NCBI RefSeq assembly: GCF_000767615.3
Contig: NZ_CP009553.3
Span: 3,968,001 to 4,032,000 of the forward strand
Direction of reading: 5' to 3'
Length of the DNA stretch: 64,000 nt
Source: Pandoraea pnomenusa
GTDB taxonomy: Bacteria > Pseudomonadota > Gammaproteobacteria > Burkholderiales > Burkholderiaceae
Shown one piece after another: positions 47,459-57,448 of the stretch. Under the pieces are notes generated by a model. The model saw nothing but the letters and a program-made list of their open reading frames with translations, did not search any database and was not told the origin of the DNA. Position numbers and translations under genes: made by a program. The first letter of the stretch is position 1. Every line of letters starts with the position of its first letter.

Positions 47459-48444
47459 GTCAGATCGGAAAAGAGTTCGGTGTAATCCACGGTCGCGGTG
47501 CCCAGCTTGCCCACGACGATACTGCCCGCGCGATTGGCGAGCACCACCGCCTGCGCAAGCGGCAGACCGGCGGCGAGCGAGGCGGCGAGCGTGGCAATCA
47601 CGGTGTCGCCCGCGCCCGACACATCATACACTTCGCGTGCCTGGGCCGGGACGTGCAGCGCACCGTTCTGGGTGAAGAGCGTCATGCCCTCTTCCGAACG
47701 CGTGAGCAACAACGCTTCGAGCCCCAGCGATTCGCGCAGATTCTGCGCGCGAACCGTCAAATCGTCTTCCGAATGCCATTCGCCCACGACCTGCTGCAAT
47801 TCGGAGCGGTTCGGCGTGAGGATGGTGGCACCCCGATAACGCTCGTAATCGCTGCCCTTCGGATCGACGAGCACGGGCTTGCCCGCCTTGCGCGCCGCTT
47901 CGATCATCGGCTGGACATGCGTCAGGCCGCCCTTCGCATAATCGGAGAGCAACACGACGTCATAGTTCGCCAGCAACTGGCGATACTGATCGAGCACGGC
48001 GAGCAGCACTTCGCGCGCCGGCTGATTCTCGAAGTCGATGCGCAGCAATTGCTGTTGACGCGACACGATGCGCAGCTTGATCGTGGTCGACAGATCCGCA
48101 TCGCGCGTGACGAACGCCGTCACGCCGCTCGCGTCGAGCAGATCGACCACCCGCTCGCCGGGCTCGTCCTCGCCGAGCACGCACAGCAGCCCGGCCTGCG
48201 CCCCCAGCGACGTGGCGTTGAGCGCCACGTTCGCCGCGCCGCCCAGACGTTCCTCGTTGCGCTTGACGTGCACCACGGGCACCGGCGCCTCCGGCGAAAT
48301 GCGATTGACGTCGCCGAACCAATAGCGATCGAGCATCACGTCGCCGACGATCAGCACGCGCGCGCGGTGGAACGCCTCACGCGACACCGTGGGCACGCCG
48401 GGCGCCTGCACCGTGCGAGAAAGCGAAGTTGCCGTCAAAGTCAT
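47455..48444 (-). CDS. hldA: D-glycero-beta-D-manno-heptose-7-phosphate kinase (monofunctional HldA)
   Basis: A 329-residue PfkB/ribokinase-family sugar kinase for LPS heptose synthesis. Motifs are [28 protein letters not shown] (in parts) near the N terminus, KGLTHV-type segment [18 protein letters not shown], and the PfkB anion hole [11 protein letters not shown]. It lacks the C-terminal nucleotidyltransferase domain of E. coli HldE, so an hldC should exist elsewhere. AGGA precedes the ATG at 48444; the frame continues upstream into ugd in another phase and is not used. Confidence 0.95.
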   Translation of the reverse strand: MTLTATSLSRTVQAPGVPTVSREAFHRARVLIVGDVMLDRYWFGDVNRISPEAPVPVVHVKRNEERLGGAANVALNATSLGAQAGLLCVLGEDEPGERVVDLLDASGVTAFVTRDADLSTTIKLRIVSRQQQLLRIDFENQPAREVLLAVLDQYRQLLANYDVVLLSDYAKGGLTHVQPMIEAARKAGKPVLVDPKGSDYERYRGATILTPNRSELQQVVGEWHSEDDLTVRAQNLRESLGLEALLLTRSEEGMTLFTQNGALHVPAQAREVYDVSGAGDTVIATLAASLAAGLPLAQAVVLANRAGSIVVGKLGTATVDYTELFSDLT

Positions 48445-48461
48445 TCGTCGATCCTCGCGAT

Positions 48462-49835
48462 TCAGACGGTGTCGTGCTGGCCGCGGCCGATGCCGTGGTA
48501 CTCGATGCCCAGCTCCTGCATGGTCTGCGGCTCGTACAGGTTGCGACCGTCGAAGATCAGCGCAAGCGACAGTGCCGACTTCATCTTGGCGAAGTCCGGG
48601 CTGCGGAAGGCCTTCCACTCCGTGACGATCACGAGCGCGTCCGCGCCCGTCAGCGTGTCGTCTTCCGTCGCGCAGAATTCGATGCGGGCGTGTCCGGCCG
48701 GATCATCGGCAAAGTCGAGCGCGATCACGCGACGCGCCTCTTCCAGGGCCACCGGATCGTAGGCGCGCACGCGGGCGCCCCGACGCACCAGCTCCGCGAT
48801 CACACGACGGCTCGGCGCCTCGCGCATGTCGTCGGTGTTCGGCTTGAACGCCAGCCCCCAAAGGGCGAACGTCTTGTCCGACAGATCGTTGCCAAGGCGC
48901 GCGACGATCTTGTCGATAAGGACCGCCTTCTGGGTTTCGTTGACCGCCTCGACGGCATTCAGGATGCGCAGCGGCAGACCGTAGTCCTCGGCTGTCCGCA
49001 CGAGTGCCTGTACGTCCTTCGGGAAGCATGAACCGCCATAGCCGCAGCCGGCATACAGGAAGTGATAACCGATACGCGGGTCAGAGCCGATGCCCTGACG
49101 CACGTCCTCGATATCCACGCCCACGCGATCGGCCAGATTCGCGAGCTCGTTCATGAACGAGATCCGCGTCGCCAGCATGGCATTGGCCGCGTACTTGGTG
49201 AACTCCGCCGAGCGCACGTCCATGTACAGGGTACGTTCGTGGTTGCGGTTGAACGGCGAGTACAAACGCTTCATCATCGCGCGCGCCTGCTGGCCCTGCG
49301 CGTCGTCGTCCACGCCGATCACGATGCGGTCCGGGCGCATGAAATCCTCGACGGCCGCCCCTTCCTTCAGGAACTCGGGATTCGAGACGACCGAGAACGA
49401 CACGTCCTCGCCGCGCTTGGCAAGTTCGTCGGCGACTGCCGCGCGCACCTTGTCCGCGGTGCCGACCGGCACGGTCGACTTGTCGACGATCACCTTGAAG
49501 TTCGTGGCGTAGCGTCCGATGTTGCGCGCCGCCGCAACGACGTATTGCAGATCGGCCGAGCCGTCCTCGTCCGGCGGCGTACCCACCGCGATGAACTGCA
49601 CGTCGCCGTGCGCGACCGAGGCCTCGACATCCGTCGAGAATTGCAGACGGCCGGCCTTGCGATTGCGTGCGATGATTTCCTGCAGCCCTGGCTCGTGAAT
49701 CGGCACGCCGCCGTTGTTCAGGATTTCGATCTTGCGCGGATCGACGTCGAGACAGAACACGTCGTTGCCGACGTCTGCCAGACAGGCGCCCGTAACGAGG
49801 CCGACGTAACCGGAGCCGATGATGGTGACTTTCAT
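48462..49835 (-). CDS. ugd: UDP-glucose 6-dehydrogenase
   Basis: A 457-residue NAD-dependent enzyme oxidising UDP-glucose to UDP-glucuronate, a precursor of aminoarabinose (lipid A modification) and capsule sugars. The N-terminal NAD motif is [19 protein letters not shown]. The catalytic thiol is predicted at Cys270 in [32 protein letters not shown] and [19 protein letters not shown] are family signatures. It sits between lapB and hldA on the same strand with small gaps, forming an LPS-related cluster. Confidence 0.97.
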   Translation of the reverse strand: MKVTIIGSGYVGLVTGACLADVGNDVFCLDVDPRKIEILNNGGVPIHEPGLQEIIARNRKAGRLQFSTDVEASVAHGDVQFIAVGTPPDEDGSADLQYVVAAARNIGRYATNFKVIVDKSTVPVGTADKVRAAVADELAKRGEDVSFSVVSNPEFLKEGAAVEDFMRPDRIVIGVDDDAQGQQARAMMKRLYSPFNRNHERTLYMDVRSAEFTKYAANAMLATRISFMNELANLADRVGVDIEDVRQGIGSDPRIGYHFLYAGCGYGGSCFPKDVQALVRTAEDYGLPLRILNAVEAVNETQKAVLIDKIVARLGNDLSDKTFALWGLAFKPNTDDMREAPSRRVIAELVRRGARVRAYDPVALEEARRVIALDFADDPAGHARIEFCATEDDTLTGADALVIVTEWKAFRSPDFAKMKSALSLALIFDGRNLYEPQTMQELGIEYHGIGRGQHDTV

Positions 49836-49856
49836 GATTGCGCGAACTTGAGAAAA

Positions 49857-51032
49857 TTAGGAGGCCGCCGGCACGTCGGCACGTCGCGGCGTATACGTCT
49901 CCCAGCCGTTACAGCCGGGGCACTGCCAATAGAACAATCGCGCGCGGAAGCCGCACTGGTCGCAGACGTAGCGCGGCAGCGACTTGGTGCGCTGCGTGAT
50001 GAGCTTGCCCATGAGCTGCAGATCCGACTGCGTGTCGCCATGGGCGGTTGCGGCATGCGCCTCGAGCAGGCGGGCCATGCCCGGCGCGCTCGGCGCCCGG
50101 TGCATCTGCTCGCGCATCAGCGCGAGCGCGGCTTCCGGCCCCTCGAGCGCCACCGTCTTCTCGTACACGATCTCGAGCAGATCGTCCGACGGATTCCTGT
50201 TGAGCGCGTCGCGCAGTACCGCCAGTCCTTCCGGCGCACGCCCCAGGGCTTCGTAAGCGCGCATCAGGCGCTTGGCCGCCAGCCCCAGATACACCGGGTT
50301 CTGCTGCTCGATGGTGCTCAGCACACGCAACGCGCCTTCGGCGTCGCCGGCGGAGAGCAGCATGTCGCCGCGCAGCAGCGGCGCGCGCACATTCGCGGGA
50401 TTCACGGCGAGGGCGGCGTCGAGCTCCCGCACGACGGCATCCACCTCCTTGCGCTGCAGCGCTTCCTGCGCCAGCTCGCAATGGAACTGCGCGATCTCCT
50501 TGCGATACGACACCGCGGGGTCGAGCTCACTGAGGGTTTCGGCCTCGCTCAGCGCCTTGTGCCACTCCTTCTCGATCTGGTAGATGGTGAGCTTGGCGTG
50601 CTGTGCCGCCTTCGCAAACGGCCCCGTGTGCAGGCGACCGAAGGCGTCTTCGGCGCGGTCGAGCAGACCGGCCTTGAGGAAGTCGTGACCGAGCTCGTAG
50701 AGCGCGTGCTCCTGATCGGCTTGCGGCAGATCGTCGCGAGAGAGCAAATTCTGATGCACGCGAATGGCGCGCTCCGTCTCGCCCCGACGGCGAAACAGGC
50801 TGCCCAGCGCGAAGTGCAGTTCCGTCGTCTCGGGATCGAGCTTGGCCACCTCGATGAATGCGTCGATGGCCTTGTCCGGCTGCTCGTTGAGCAGGAAGTT
50901 GAGCCCGCGGAAATAGGACGCGGGCAAATTGCGGCTCTCCGAGAGCAGGCTGCGCAGATCCAGGCGCGCGGCTACCCAGCCGCAGCCGAAGATCACGGGG
51001 ATGGCCAATAGCCACCAGACCTCGAATTCCAT
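49857..51032 (-). CDS. lapB: Lipopolysaccharide assembly protein LapB (YciM)
   Basis: A 391-residue inner-membrane-anchored regulator that controls LpxC turnover and so LPS synthesis. A single N-terminal membrane segment (WWLLAIPVIFGCGWVAARLD) is followed by tandem TPR repeats over residues ~40-340. A C-terminal rubredoxin-like zinc module follows, with cysteine pairs YVCDQCGF and WQCPGCNGW. Length equals E. coli LapB (389). It follows lapA by 48 nt and precedes ugd. Confidence 0.95.
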   Translation of the reverse strand: MEFEVWWLLAIPVIFGCGWVAARLDLRSLLSESRNLPASYFRGLNFLLNEQPDKAIDAFIEVAKLDPETTELHFALGSLFRRRGETERAIRVHQNLLSRDDLPQADQEHALYELGHDFLKAGLLDRAEDAFGRLHTGPFAKAAQHAKLTIYQIEKEWHKALSEAETLSELDPAVSYRKEIAQFHCELAQEALQRKEVDAVVRELDAALAVNPANVRAPLLRGDMLLSAGDAEGALRVLSTIEQQNPVYLGLAAKRLMRAYEALGRAPEGLAVLRDALNRNPSDDLLEIVYEKTVALEGPEAALALMREQMHRAPSAPGMARLLEAHAATAHGDTQSDLQLMGKLITQRTKSLPRYVCDQCGFRARLFYWQCPGCNGWETYTPRRADVPAAS

Positions 51033-51080
51033 GAATGCGTGTTGTCGTTGAAACAGTCGGTGAGGGGGAGTGTCGTCGCC

Positions 51081-51374
51081 TTAGACCGGGGGCAGCATCG
51101 GCGGCTGATCGCTCGCCTCGGGGTCACGTTGCGCACGGGCCAGGTCGCGCCGGGTGCGGCGCAGTTCCAGACGCTGCCGCATCAGGCTCGGCAAGGTGGC
51201 GAGCACGCCGATCACGCCGCCCACCACGAAGAACGCCAGGCCGATCATGATGAGCGGTGCCGTCCACGTGTGGCCCAGGAACAGGTTCAACGTGACTTCG
51301 CCCGTGTTGGCGAGCGCGAGACACAGCAACACCACGAACACGATGAGACGAATGATCCAAACAATCAGCTTCAT
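51081..51374 (-). CDS. lapA: LapA family membrane protein (DUF1049)
   Basis: A 97-residue inner-membrane protein with two helices, LIVWIIRLIVFVVLLCLALAN and PLIMIGLAFFVVGGVIGVLATL, then a basic coiled C-terminal tail (RQRLELRRTRRDLARAQ). It carries the LapA hallmark TGEVTLNLFLGHTW between the helices. It partners with LapB. The ATG at 51374 has AGGAG about 9 nt upstream; the frame remains open upstream to 51662 but through the ihfB terminator, so the long version is rejected. Confidence 0.92.
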   Translation of the reverse strand: MKLIVWIIRLIVFVVLLCLALANTGEVTLNLFLGHTWTAPLIMIGLAFFVVGGVIGVLATLPSLMRQRLELRRTRRDLARAQRDPEASDQPPMLPPV

Positions 51375-51584
51375 GCCGAAAGGCTCCTGCGGCAGGATTG
51401 CCGTATGTTTTGCAACTTGAGCGGCTCGCGCACGCCGGATCGGGACCCGCCGTCGCGCCGTGCCGGCACGTGGGCGTATTGTACCGGATGTGCCCCGCGA
51501 GGCGTCGTTACTGCATGCCGCTTCGCATTTGCGTCGATTGTGCGCGCGCGGCATCGGCACTCGCGCGCGCCACGAACGCCAGAC

Positions 51585-51617
51585 GCAAAAAAAGCGCCCG
51601 AAGGCGCTTTTCTTGCG
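51585..51617 (-). terminator. Intrinsic terminator after ihfB
   Basis: The stem GCAAAAAAAGCGCC / GGCGCTTTTCTTGC (51585-51598 with 51603-51616; one mismatch) has a 4-nt loop. It gives TTTTTTTGC on the minus strand. It ends the cmk-rpsA-ihfB transcript 20 nt after ihfB, so lapA needs its own promoter. Confidence 0.9.
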
Positions 51618-51636
51618 TAGTAGATCCCAAAGGGCC

Positions 51637-51930
51637 TTATTGGTCCGACGCCTTGTGATCAACCCGCTCTCGCAACTCCTTGCCGGGCTTGAAGTGCGGC
51701 ACGAACTTCTCCGGCACCATCACCTTCTCGCCCGACTTCGGGTTGCGGCCGACGCGCGGTGGCCGACGGTTGAGCCCGAAGCTGCCGAATCCGCGGATTT
51801 CGATTCGATGACCGCGCGCGAGCGCATCGGCCATCGCGTCGAGAATCGTCTTCACCGCGAAATCGGCGTCCTTGAGCACCAACTGGGGAAACCGCGCCGC
51901 CAACTGGTTGACCAATTCAGACTTGGTCAT
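51637..51930 (-). CDS. ihfB: Integration host factor beta subunit
   Basis: A 97-residue DNA-bending nucleoid protein that pairs with IHF-alpha. [15 protein letters not shown] and [24 protein letters not shown] (the beta-arm with Pro at the intercalating tip) are diagnostic, and [16 protein letters not shown] ends the fold. IHF-beta rather than HU is indicated by the N terminus and by its place directly after rpsA. It starts 12 nt after the rpsA stop. Confidence 0.97.
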   Translation of the reverse strand: MTKSELVNQLAARFPQLVLKDADFAVKTILDAMADALARGHRIEIRGFGSFGLNRRPPRVGRNPKSGEKVMVPEKFVPHFKPGKELRERVDHKASDQ

Positions 51931-51942
51931 AGGCCTTGGACC

Positions 51943-53646
51943 TTACTGATTCTGGCTGTCCAGCTTGGCCTTGAGCAGGGCACCCAGGTTCGTGGTGCCG
52001 CTCGCTGCCGAGCTATCCGACGACAGCTTGCTCATTGCCTCTTGCTGTTCAGCCGAATCCTTGGCCTTGATCGACAGGTTGATGTTGCGCGACTTGCGAT
52101 CGATGTTGACGATCATTGCATTGACGGCATCACCTTCCTTGAGCACGTTGCGGGCATCTTCCACACGGTCGTGCGAGATTTCCGAAGCGCGCAGGTAACC
52201 TTCGACGTCATCGCCCAGCGACACGACGGCACCCTTCGGATCGACAGCCTTGACGGTACCGTCGACGATCGAGCCCTTGTCGTGGATCGCCACGAAGGTG
52301 TTGAACGGATCGCCTTCGAGCTGCTTGATACCCAGCGAGATGCGTTCCTTCTCGACGTCGATGCCCAGAACCACGGCTTCGACTTCGTCGCCCTTCTTGT
52401 ACTTGCGAACGGCTTCTTCGCCGGCTTCGCTCCACGACAGGTCCGACAGGTGGACCAGGCCGTCGATGCCGCCCGGCAGACCGATGAACACGCCGAAGTC
52501 GGTGATCGACTTGATGGCGCCCTTGATCTTGTCGCCCTTCTTGAAGTTGCGCGAGAAGTCATCCCACGGGTTCGGCTTGCATTGCTTCATGCCGAGGCTG
52601 ATACGACGACGGTCTTCGTCGATCTCGAGCACCATGACTTCGACTTCGTCGCCCAGCTGGACAACCTTGGTCGGCGCAACGTTCTTGTTGGTCCAATCCA
52701 TTTCCGACACGTGGACCAGGCCTTCGATGCCCGATTCCACTTCGACGAATGCGCCGTAGTCGGTGATGTTGGTGACCTTGCCGAACAGGCGGGTACCTTG
52801 CGGGTAACGGCGAGCGATGCCTTCCCACGGATCTTCGCCGAGTTGCTTGACGCCCAGCGAGACGCGGCCCTTCTCCTGATCGAACTTGAGGATCTTGGCG
52901 GTGACTTCCTGGCCAACCGACAGGACTTCGCTCGGGTGACGCACACGACGCCATGCGATGTCGGTGATGTGCAGCAGGCCGTCGATGCCGCCGAGGTCAA
53001 CGAACGCACCGTAGTCGGTGATGTTCTTGACCACGCCCTTGACGATCGCGCCTTCCTTGAGCGTCTCGAGCAGCTTGGCGCGCTCTTCGCCCTGGGTGGC
53101 TTCGATCACGGCGCGGCGCGAGAGCACAACGTTGTTGCGCTTGCGGTCGAGCTTGATGACCTTGAATTCGAGGGTCTTGCCTTCGTACGGGGTCGTATCC
53201 TTGACCGGACGCGTGTCCACCAGCGAACCCGGCAGGAATGCGCGGATGCCGTTGACCATCACGGTCAGGCCGCCCTTGACCTTGCCGGTGATCGTACCGG
53301 TCACGAGGTCGCCCGATTCGAGGGCCTTTTCCAGTTGCAGCCACGAGGCCAGACGCTTGGCCTTGTCGCGCGACAGCACGGTGTCGCCGTAGCCGTTTTC
53401 CAGGGCGTCGATCGCCACGGAAACGAAATCGCCGGCCTGAACTTCGACCTCGCCCTGATCATTCAGGAATTCTTCGATGGGGATGTACGCTTCGGACTTG
53501 AGGCCGGCGTTGACGACCACGAAGTTGTGGTCAACCCGAACGACTTCTGCGCTGATGACTTCACCAGCACGCATGTCTTGACGGGAGAGCGACTCTTCGA
53601 AAAGCGCCGCGAAAGATTCGTTGGTCGAGGTTTGCAGGTCGGACAT
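51943..53646 (-). CDS. rpsA: 30S ribosomal protein S1
   Basis: A 567-residue mRNA-binding ribosomal protein with six S1 (OB-fold) repeats, for example [53 protein letters not shown] and [26 protein letters not shown] (each seen in parts). Length matches E. coli S1 (557) with a slightly longer tail. No Shine-Dalgarno sequence precedes the ATG (TCCACTTTTATG), which is usual for rpsA and consistent with S1-dependent autogenous control. The coding stretch shows strong codon bias. Confidence 0.98.
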   Translation of the reverse strand: MSDLQTSTNESFAALFEESLSRQDMRAGEVISAEVVRVDHNFVVVNAGLKSEAYIPIEEFLNDQGEVEVQAGDFVSVAIDALENGYGDTVLSRDKAKRLASWLQLEKALESGDLVTGTITGKVKGGLTVMVNGIRAFLPGSLVDTRPVKDTTPYEGKTLEFKVIKLDRKRNNVVLSRRAVIEATQGEERAKLLETLKEGAIVKGVVKNITDYGAFVDLGGIDGLLHITDIAWRRVRHPSEVLSVGQEVTAKILKFDQEKGRVSLGVKQLGEDPWEGIARRYPQGTRLFGKVTNITDYGAFVEVESGIEGLVHVSEMDWTNKNVAPTKVVQLGDEVEVMVLEIDEDRRRISLGMKQCKPNPWDDFSRNFKKGDKIKGAIKSITDFGVFIGLPGGIDGLVHLSDLSWSEAGEEAVRKYKKGDEVEAVVLGIDVEKERISLGIKQLEGDPFNTFVAIHDKGSIVDGTVKAVDPKGAVVSLGDDVEGYLRASEISHDRVEDARNVLKEGDAVNAMIVNIDRKSRNINLSIKAKDSAEQQEAMSKLSSDSSAASGTTNLGALLKAKLDSQNQ

Positions 53647-53758
53647 AAAAGTGGATTACGCCGCTGACGTCCGTCGCCCGAGGGGGTTGACGCTAACGTA
53701 CAACGGTTGGGTTAAAGGTTAAACAAAGCCGGGCCGGATGACTGCATGAAACATCCGG

Positions 53759-54454
53759 TCAAGCGCCTTGCGGGTACTGCACCTGCGCGAACCATTCGAG
53801 CACCTGAGCCACCGCCTGATCGACGTTGAGCTCCGACGTGTCGAGCACCCGCGCACCCTCTGCCGGTCGCAACGGCGCCTCTGCACGGGTACGATCCCGC
53901 GCGTCACGCGCCTCAAGATCCAGCATGAGACTGTCTATGTTAGCAGAAAATCCTTTTTCTATCAATTGCTTATACCGCCTCTCGGCACGAGCCTGCGGGG
54001 TGGCCGTCAAAAACACCTTCAACTCGGCCTCCGGGAAGATCACCGTCCCCATGTCGCGGCCGTCCGCCACCAGCCCCGGCGCGGTCTTGAATCCCCGCTG
54101 GAGCGCCGTGAGCGCCTGGCGAACCGCCTTGTGCACGGCAATGCCCGACGCCCGGTTGCCGATCGCCTCGGCACGGATGGCATCGGTCACATCTTCGCCC
54201 GCCAGCCAGATTCGCTCGTCCTTGAACCGCACGTCGAGCGTCTCGGCCAGCACTGTCAGCGCCCCTACGTCGTCCGTGTCGATGCCGTGACGCGCGCTCG
54301 CCAGCGCGGTGAGCCGATACAGGGCGCCGCTGTCGAGGTAGTGAAAGCCCAGCGCATCCGCCACACGGTGTGCCACCGTGCCCTTGCCGGATGCCGTCGG
54401 GCCATCCACCGTAATGACCGGAATCGAATCGTCCACCACCGTCAAATCAGGCAT
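53759..54454 (-). CDS. cmk: Cytidylate kinase
   Basis: A 231-residue CMP/dCMP kinase. The P-loop [10 protein letters not shown] is at 18-26, then [36 protein letters not shown] and the LID-region arginines in [20 protein letters not shown] (in parts). The ATG at 54454 gives the usual length; GAAGGG touches it directly, so an ATG at 54481 remains possible. It precedes rpsA by 112 nt as in most proteobacteria. Upstream, where aroA is normally found, lies the divergent mntH. Confidence 0.94.
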   Translation of the reverse strand: MPDLTVVDDSIPVITVDGPTASGKGTVAHRVADALGFHYLDSGALYRLTALASARHGIDTDDVGALTVLAETLDVRFKDERIWLAGEDVTDAIRAEAIGNRASGIAVHKAVRQALTALQRGFKTAPGLVADGRDMGTVIFPEAELKVFLTATPQARAERRYKQLIEKGFSANIDSLMLDLEARDARDRTRAEAPLRPAEGARVLDTSELNVDQAVAQVLEWFAQVQYPQGA

Positions 54455-54503
54455 CCCTTCGTCTCTGTCTATCCAACACATTGAAAAATAAAACCACACA
54501 CTC

Positions 54504-54524
54504 AAATGATAATGATTATCATTT
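54504..54524. promoter_or_regulatory. Fur/Mur-box-like palindrome between cmk and mntH
   Basis: A 21-bp near-perfect palindrome, AAATGATAATGATTATCATT plus a final T, differs from its reverse complement only at the centre. It closely follows the GATAATGATAATCATTATC Fur-box pattern. It lies 33 bp before the mntH start in an unusually A/T-rich island. A Fur, Mur or MntR-type metal regulator is expected to bind here and repress mntH. It is also ~50 bp upstream of cmk. Confidence 0.8.
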
Positions 54525-54556
54525 AAATAAAGGCGCTATGGGCGCCGCTCGGATCG

Positions 54557-55891
54557 GTGACCGCCATGCAAAGCCGCGATTATCCCTTACTCAATCCCGA
54601 ATGGGGGCCGCCGCCCGACCCTCGGAACCGCACGCCGCGTCGCCCGCAGCGATGGATGGGATTCGCCGGGGCGGGCACGCTCATCGCCGTAGGCTATATG
54701 GATCCGGGCAATTGGGCCACGGCCATTGCCGGGGGTGCCCGATACGGGTACACGCTGCTGAGCGTCGTACTGCTCTCGAGCGTGATGGCATTGTTGCTTC
54801 AGTGGCTCGCGGCGCGCGTCGGATTGGTCACCGGGCGCGATCTCGCGCAACTCTCACGTAGCCAGTATAGCCGCCGGACTTCGCTGGCGTTATGGGGGCT
54901 GTGCGAGACGGCGATCATCGCATGCGATCTCGCCGAGATCGTTGGCAGCGCGGTCGCCCTGCAACTGCTGTTCGGCGTGTCTCTGCCGATCGGCGTCGTG
55001 GTGGCGGGCGCCCTGGCCTTCGCCATGCTCGGCCTGCAAGGTTTCGGACAACACCGCCTCGAAGGCGCCGTCGCTGCGCTGATTCTGCTCACTGCGGGAT
55101 GCTTCGTCGCCCAGTTGTCGCTGGCCCACCCTGACTGGCGTGCCGCCGCACACGGCCTGCGACCGCGCGCCGAGATCGTCGCGCAGGCGGGGATGCTTTG
55201 GCTGGCCACGGGCATCCTCGGCGCCACGGTTATGCCTCACAACCTCTATCTGCACTCGGCCTTGCTGCGCATGCGAGGTGAGGCCTTGCCCGAGCGGACT
55301 CGTCCGGCCCTCGCGCGTGCATTGCGCACCACACACTGGGACACCACGCTCTCGCTTGGCTTCGCGTTCCTCGTCAACGCCGCCCTGCTGATTCTGGCTG
55401 CCGCTGCCTTCCATGCCAGCGGCAACACGTCGGTGGAGTCGTTGGGCGACGCCCACAAACTCCTCGCGCCCCTGCTAGGCAACCAGTGGGCGGGTGCCAT
55501 GTTCGCCGTTGCGTTGCTCGCATGCGGCCTGAACTCGACGGTGACGGCAACGCTGGCCGGGCAGGTCACGATGGAGGGTTTTCTGAATCTGCGAATGAAG
55601 CCGTGGCAACGCGCGCTCATCACCCGCGCGCTCGCCCTGGTGCCGGCGCTGCTCATCGTCGGGCATGGCGGCGAGGCGAGAACCACGGCTTTGCTGGTCT
55701 TCAGCCAGGTGGTGCTGAGCCTACAGCTGCCGTTCGCGGTGATACCACTCGTGCGGTTTGCGGGGGACGCGACGTTGATGGGGGAATGGCGCGTTCGCGG
55801 TGCGCTGTCGATCGCCGCGTGGGGCATCGCAAGTGCGATCGTCGTACTCAACGGCCTGTTGCTTTGGCAGACGCTGACGGGTCAGGGCTAA
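54557..55891 (+). CDS. mntH: NRAMP-family divalent metal (Mn2+/Fe2+) transporter
   Basis: A 444-residue inner-membrane, proton-coupled NRAMP transporter with about 11 helices. The metal-binding motif of helix 1 is GYMDPGNWAT (Asp49 to Asn52). The helix-6 motif is ATVMPHNLYLHSAL. The regulator palindrome upstream supports manganese/iron import. The start may be the GTG at 54557 or the ATG at 54566; the Shine-Dalgarno sequence is weak. It reads opposite to its neighbours aroA and cmk, so it interrupts a normally continuous gene set. It is flanked downstream by short tandem repeats. Confidence 0.92.
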   Translation: MTAMQSRDYPLLNPEWGPPPDPRNRTPRRPQRWMGFAGAGTLIAVGYMDPGNWATAIAGGARYGYTLLSVVLLSSVMALLLQWLAARVGLVTGRDLAQLSRSQYSRRTSLALWGLCETAIIACDLAEIVGSAVALQLLFGVSLPIGVVVAGALAFAMLGLQGFGQHRLEGAVAALILLTAGCFVAQLSLAHPDWRAAAHGLRPRAEIVAQAGMLWLATGILGATVMPHNLYLHSALLRMRGEALPERTRPALARALRTTHWDTTLSLGFAFLVNAALLILAAAAFHASGNTSVESLGDAHKLLAPLLGNQWAGAMFAVALLACGLNSTVTATLAGQVTMEGFLNLRMKPWQRALITRALALVPALLIVGHGGEARTTALLVFSQVVLSLQLPFAVIPLVRFAGDATLMGEWRVRGALSIAAWGIASAIVVLNGLLLWQTLTGQG

Positions 55892-55923
55892 TATGGCCCC
55901 GCTCGCCCGCGCGGTTTGCGCCG

Positions 55924-56134
55924 AATCACGCCCAACCACGCCCAATCACGCCCGATCAGACCGAATCGCCACGCATCACGAAGCACCGCGACGAACCGGA
56001 TCAAACCGCGGCGCGGCCGCGCGCCGCCGGGCGGCGCCCGGATGTCGGGAGCCTCGCGGGAGGCCTCCGGACGCGGCGCGTTTGTGGCGCGTTTGTGGCG
56101 CGCTTGCGACCCGATTACGACGCGATTACGACGC
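55924..56134. repeat. Clusters of short tandem repeats between mntH and aroA
   Basis: Three 10-bp units AATCACGCCC / AACCACGCCC / AATCACGCCC lie at 55924-55953. Two 11-bp GCGCGTTTGTG units follow at 56076-56097, with a degenerate third. Two 11-bp GATTACGACGC units lie at 56113-56134, with a degenerate third, running into the aroA stop codon. No gene is supported between 55892 and 56125. Confidence 0.85.
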
Positions 56135-57448
56135 GATCCGAACGAACTCGGCGAAATACGTCGGGAACGTCTTGCCCACGCACTTCGGGTCGTTGATCGT
56201 CACCGGCACACCGCCCAAGCTCACGAGCGAGAAGCACATGGCCATGCGGTGATCGTCATACGTATCGATGGCGGCGTTCGGCGTCAACGCGGCGGGAGGG
56301 GTCACCCGCAGATAATCGGCGCCCTCTTCCACCGTCGCGCCGACCTTGCGCAGCTCCGTGGCCATTGCCGTGAGACGATCCGTCTCCTTGACACGCCAGC
56401 TTGCGATGTTGCGCAGCGTGGTCGTGCCATCGGCAAACAACGCCGCGACCGCAATCGTCATCGCCGCGTCGGGGATGTGATTGAAGTCCATGTCGAGCGC
56501 ACGCAGCTTGCCGCTGGGCGTGTCGATGCCGTTCACTTCGATGGCATCGTCGTGCAACGTCACGCGCGCCCCCATCGCCTCCAGGGCTTCGACGAAACGC
56601 ACGTCGCCCTGAATGCTGTCGCGCCCCACACCTTGCACACGCACCGGCCCGCCGCCAATGGCGCCGGCCGCAAGAAAATACGATGCCGACGAGGCGTCGC
56701 CCTCGACGCGGAGGTCTCCCGGACTGCGATACTTCGCGCCGTCCGCTCCCGCCGCCGGGAGCGTGAAGCGCGACCAGCCATCCTGCCGGACATCGATCCC
56801 GAAGCGCCGCAGCAACCGCAGGGTGATGTCGATGTATGGCCTGGAGATGAGTTCGCCCTCGACTTCCACGACGATCTCACCCGATGCCGAAGCCAGCAGC
56901 GGCAACGTAAGCAGCAGTGCCGTCAGGAACTGGCTCGAGACGTCGCCCCGCACGCGAATCGGCGATTGCGGCGCGTGCACGTCGGCAGGCCTGATATGCA
57001 ACGGCGGATAACCGGCATTGCCGAGGTAATCGATCCGCGCGCCCAGTTGACGCAGGCCGTCGACCAGGTCGCCGATCGGCCGCTCGTGCATCCGTGCCAC
57101 GCCCGACACTTCGTAGTCGCCATGACTCAGCGAGAGCGCCGCCGTGAGCGGGCGAATCGCCGTCCCCGCATTGCCCATGAACAGCTTCGCGGCCTTGACG
57201 GGAAACGCGCCGCCACATCCCTCGACGATGAAGTCACGCGAATCGCCCACCTGCGTGCACTTGACACCGAGCGCGGCGAGTGCATCGAGCATCACCTGCG
57301 TGTCGTCGGACGCGAGCAGTTCCCGCACGCGAGTCGTGCCACGCGAAAGCGCGGCGAGCAACAGCACGCGGTTCGAGATGCTTTTCGAGCCGGGCAAGCG
57401 AAGCGTGCCTTCGGCGTGGCCGTAAGGGCCGAGATCGAGCGTTTCCAT
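56126..57448 (-). CDS. aroA: 3-phosphoshikimate 1-carboxyvinyltransferase (EPSP synthase, class I)
   Basis: A 440-residue cytosolic enzyme of the shikimate pathway. It contains [34 protein letters not shown] (the glyphosate-site region with Gly-Thr-Ala-Ile-Arg-Pro, class I form), [26 protein letters not shown] with the catalytic aspartate and [15 protein letters not shown] precedes the ATG. Its first base overlaps the last base of the tyrA stop (TAATG), so translation is coupled. Its 3' end borders short tandem repeats rather than cmk. Confidence 0.97.
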   Translation of the reverse strand: METLDLGPYGHAEGTLRLPGSKSISNRVLLLAALSRGTTRVRELLASDDTQVMLDALAALGVKCTQVGDSRDFIVEGCGGAFPVKAAKLFMGNAGTAIRPLTAALSLSHGDYEVSGVARMHERPIGDLVDGLRQLGARIDYLGNAGYPPLHIRPADVHAPQSPIRVRGDVSSQFLTALLLTLPLLASASGEIVVEVEGELISRPYIDITLRLLRRFGIDVRQDGWSRFTLPAAGADGAKYRSPGDLRVEGDASSASYFLAAGAIGGGPVRVQGVGRDSIQGDVRFVEALEAMGARVTLHDDAIEVNGIDTPSGKLRALDMDFNHIPDAAMTIAVAALFADGTTTLRNIASWRVKETDRLTAMATELRKVGATVEEGADYLRVTPPAALTPNAAIDTYDDHRMAMCFSLVSLGGVPVTINDPKCVGKTFPTYFAEFVRIAS

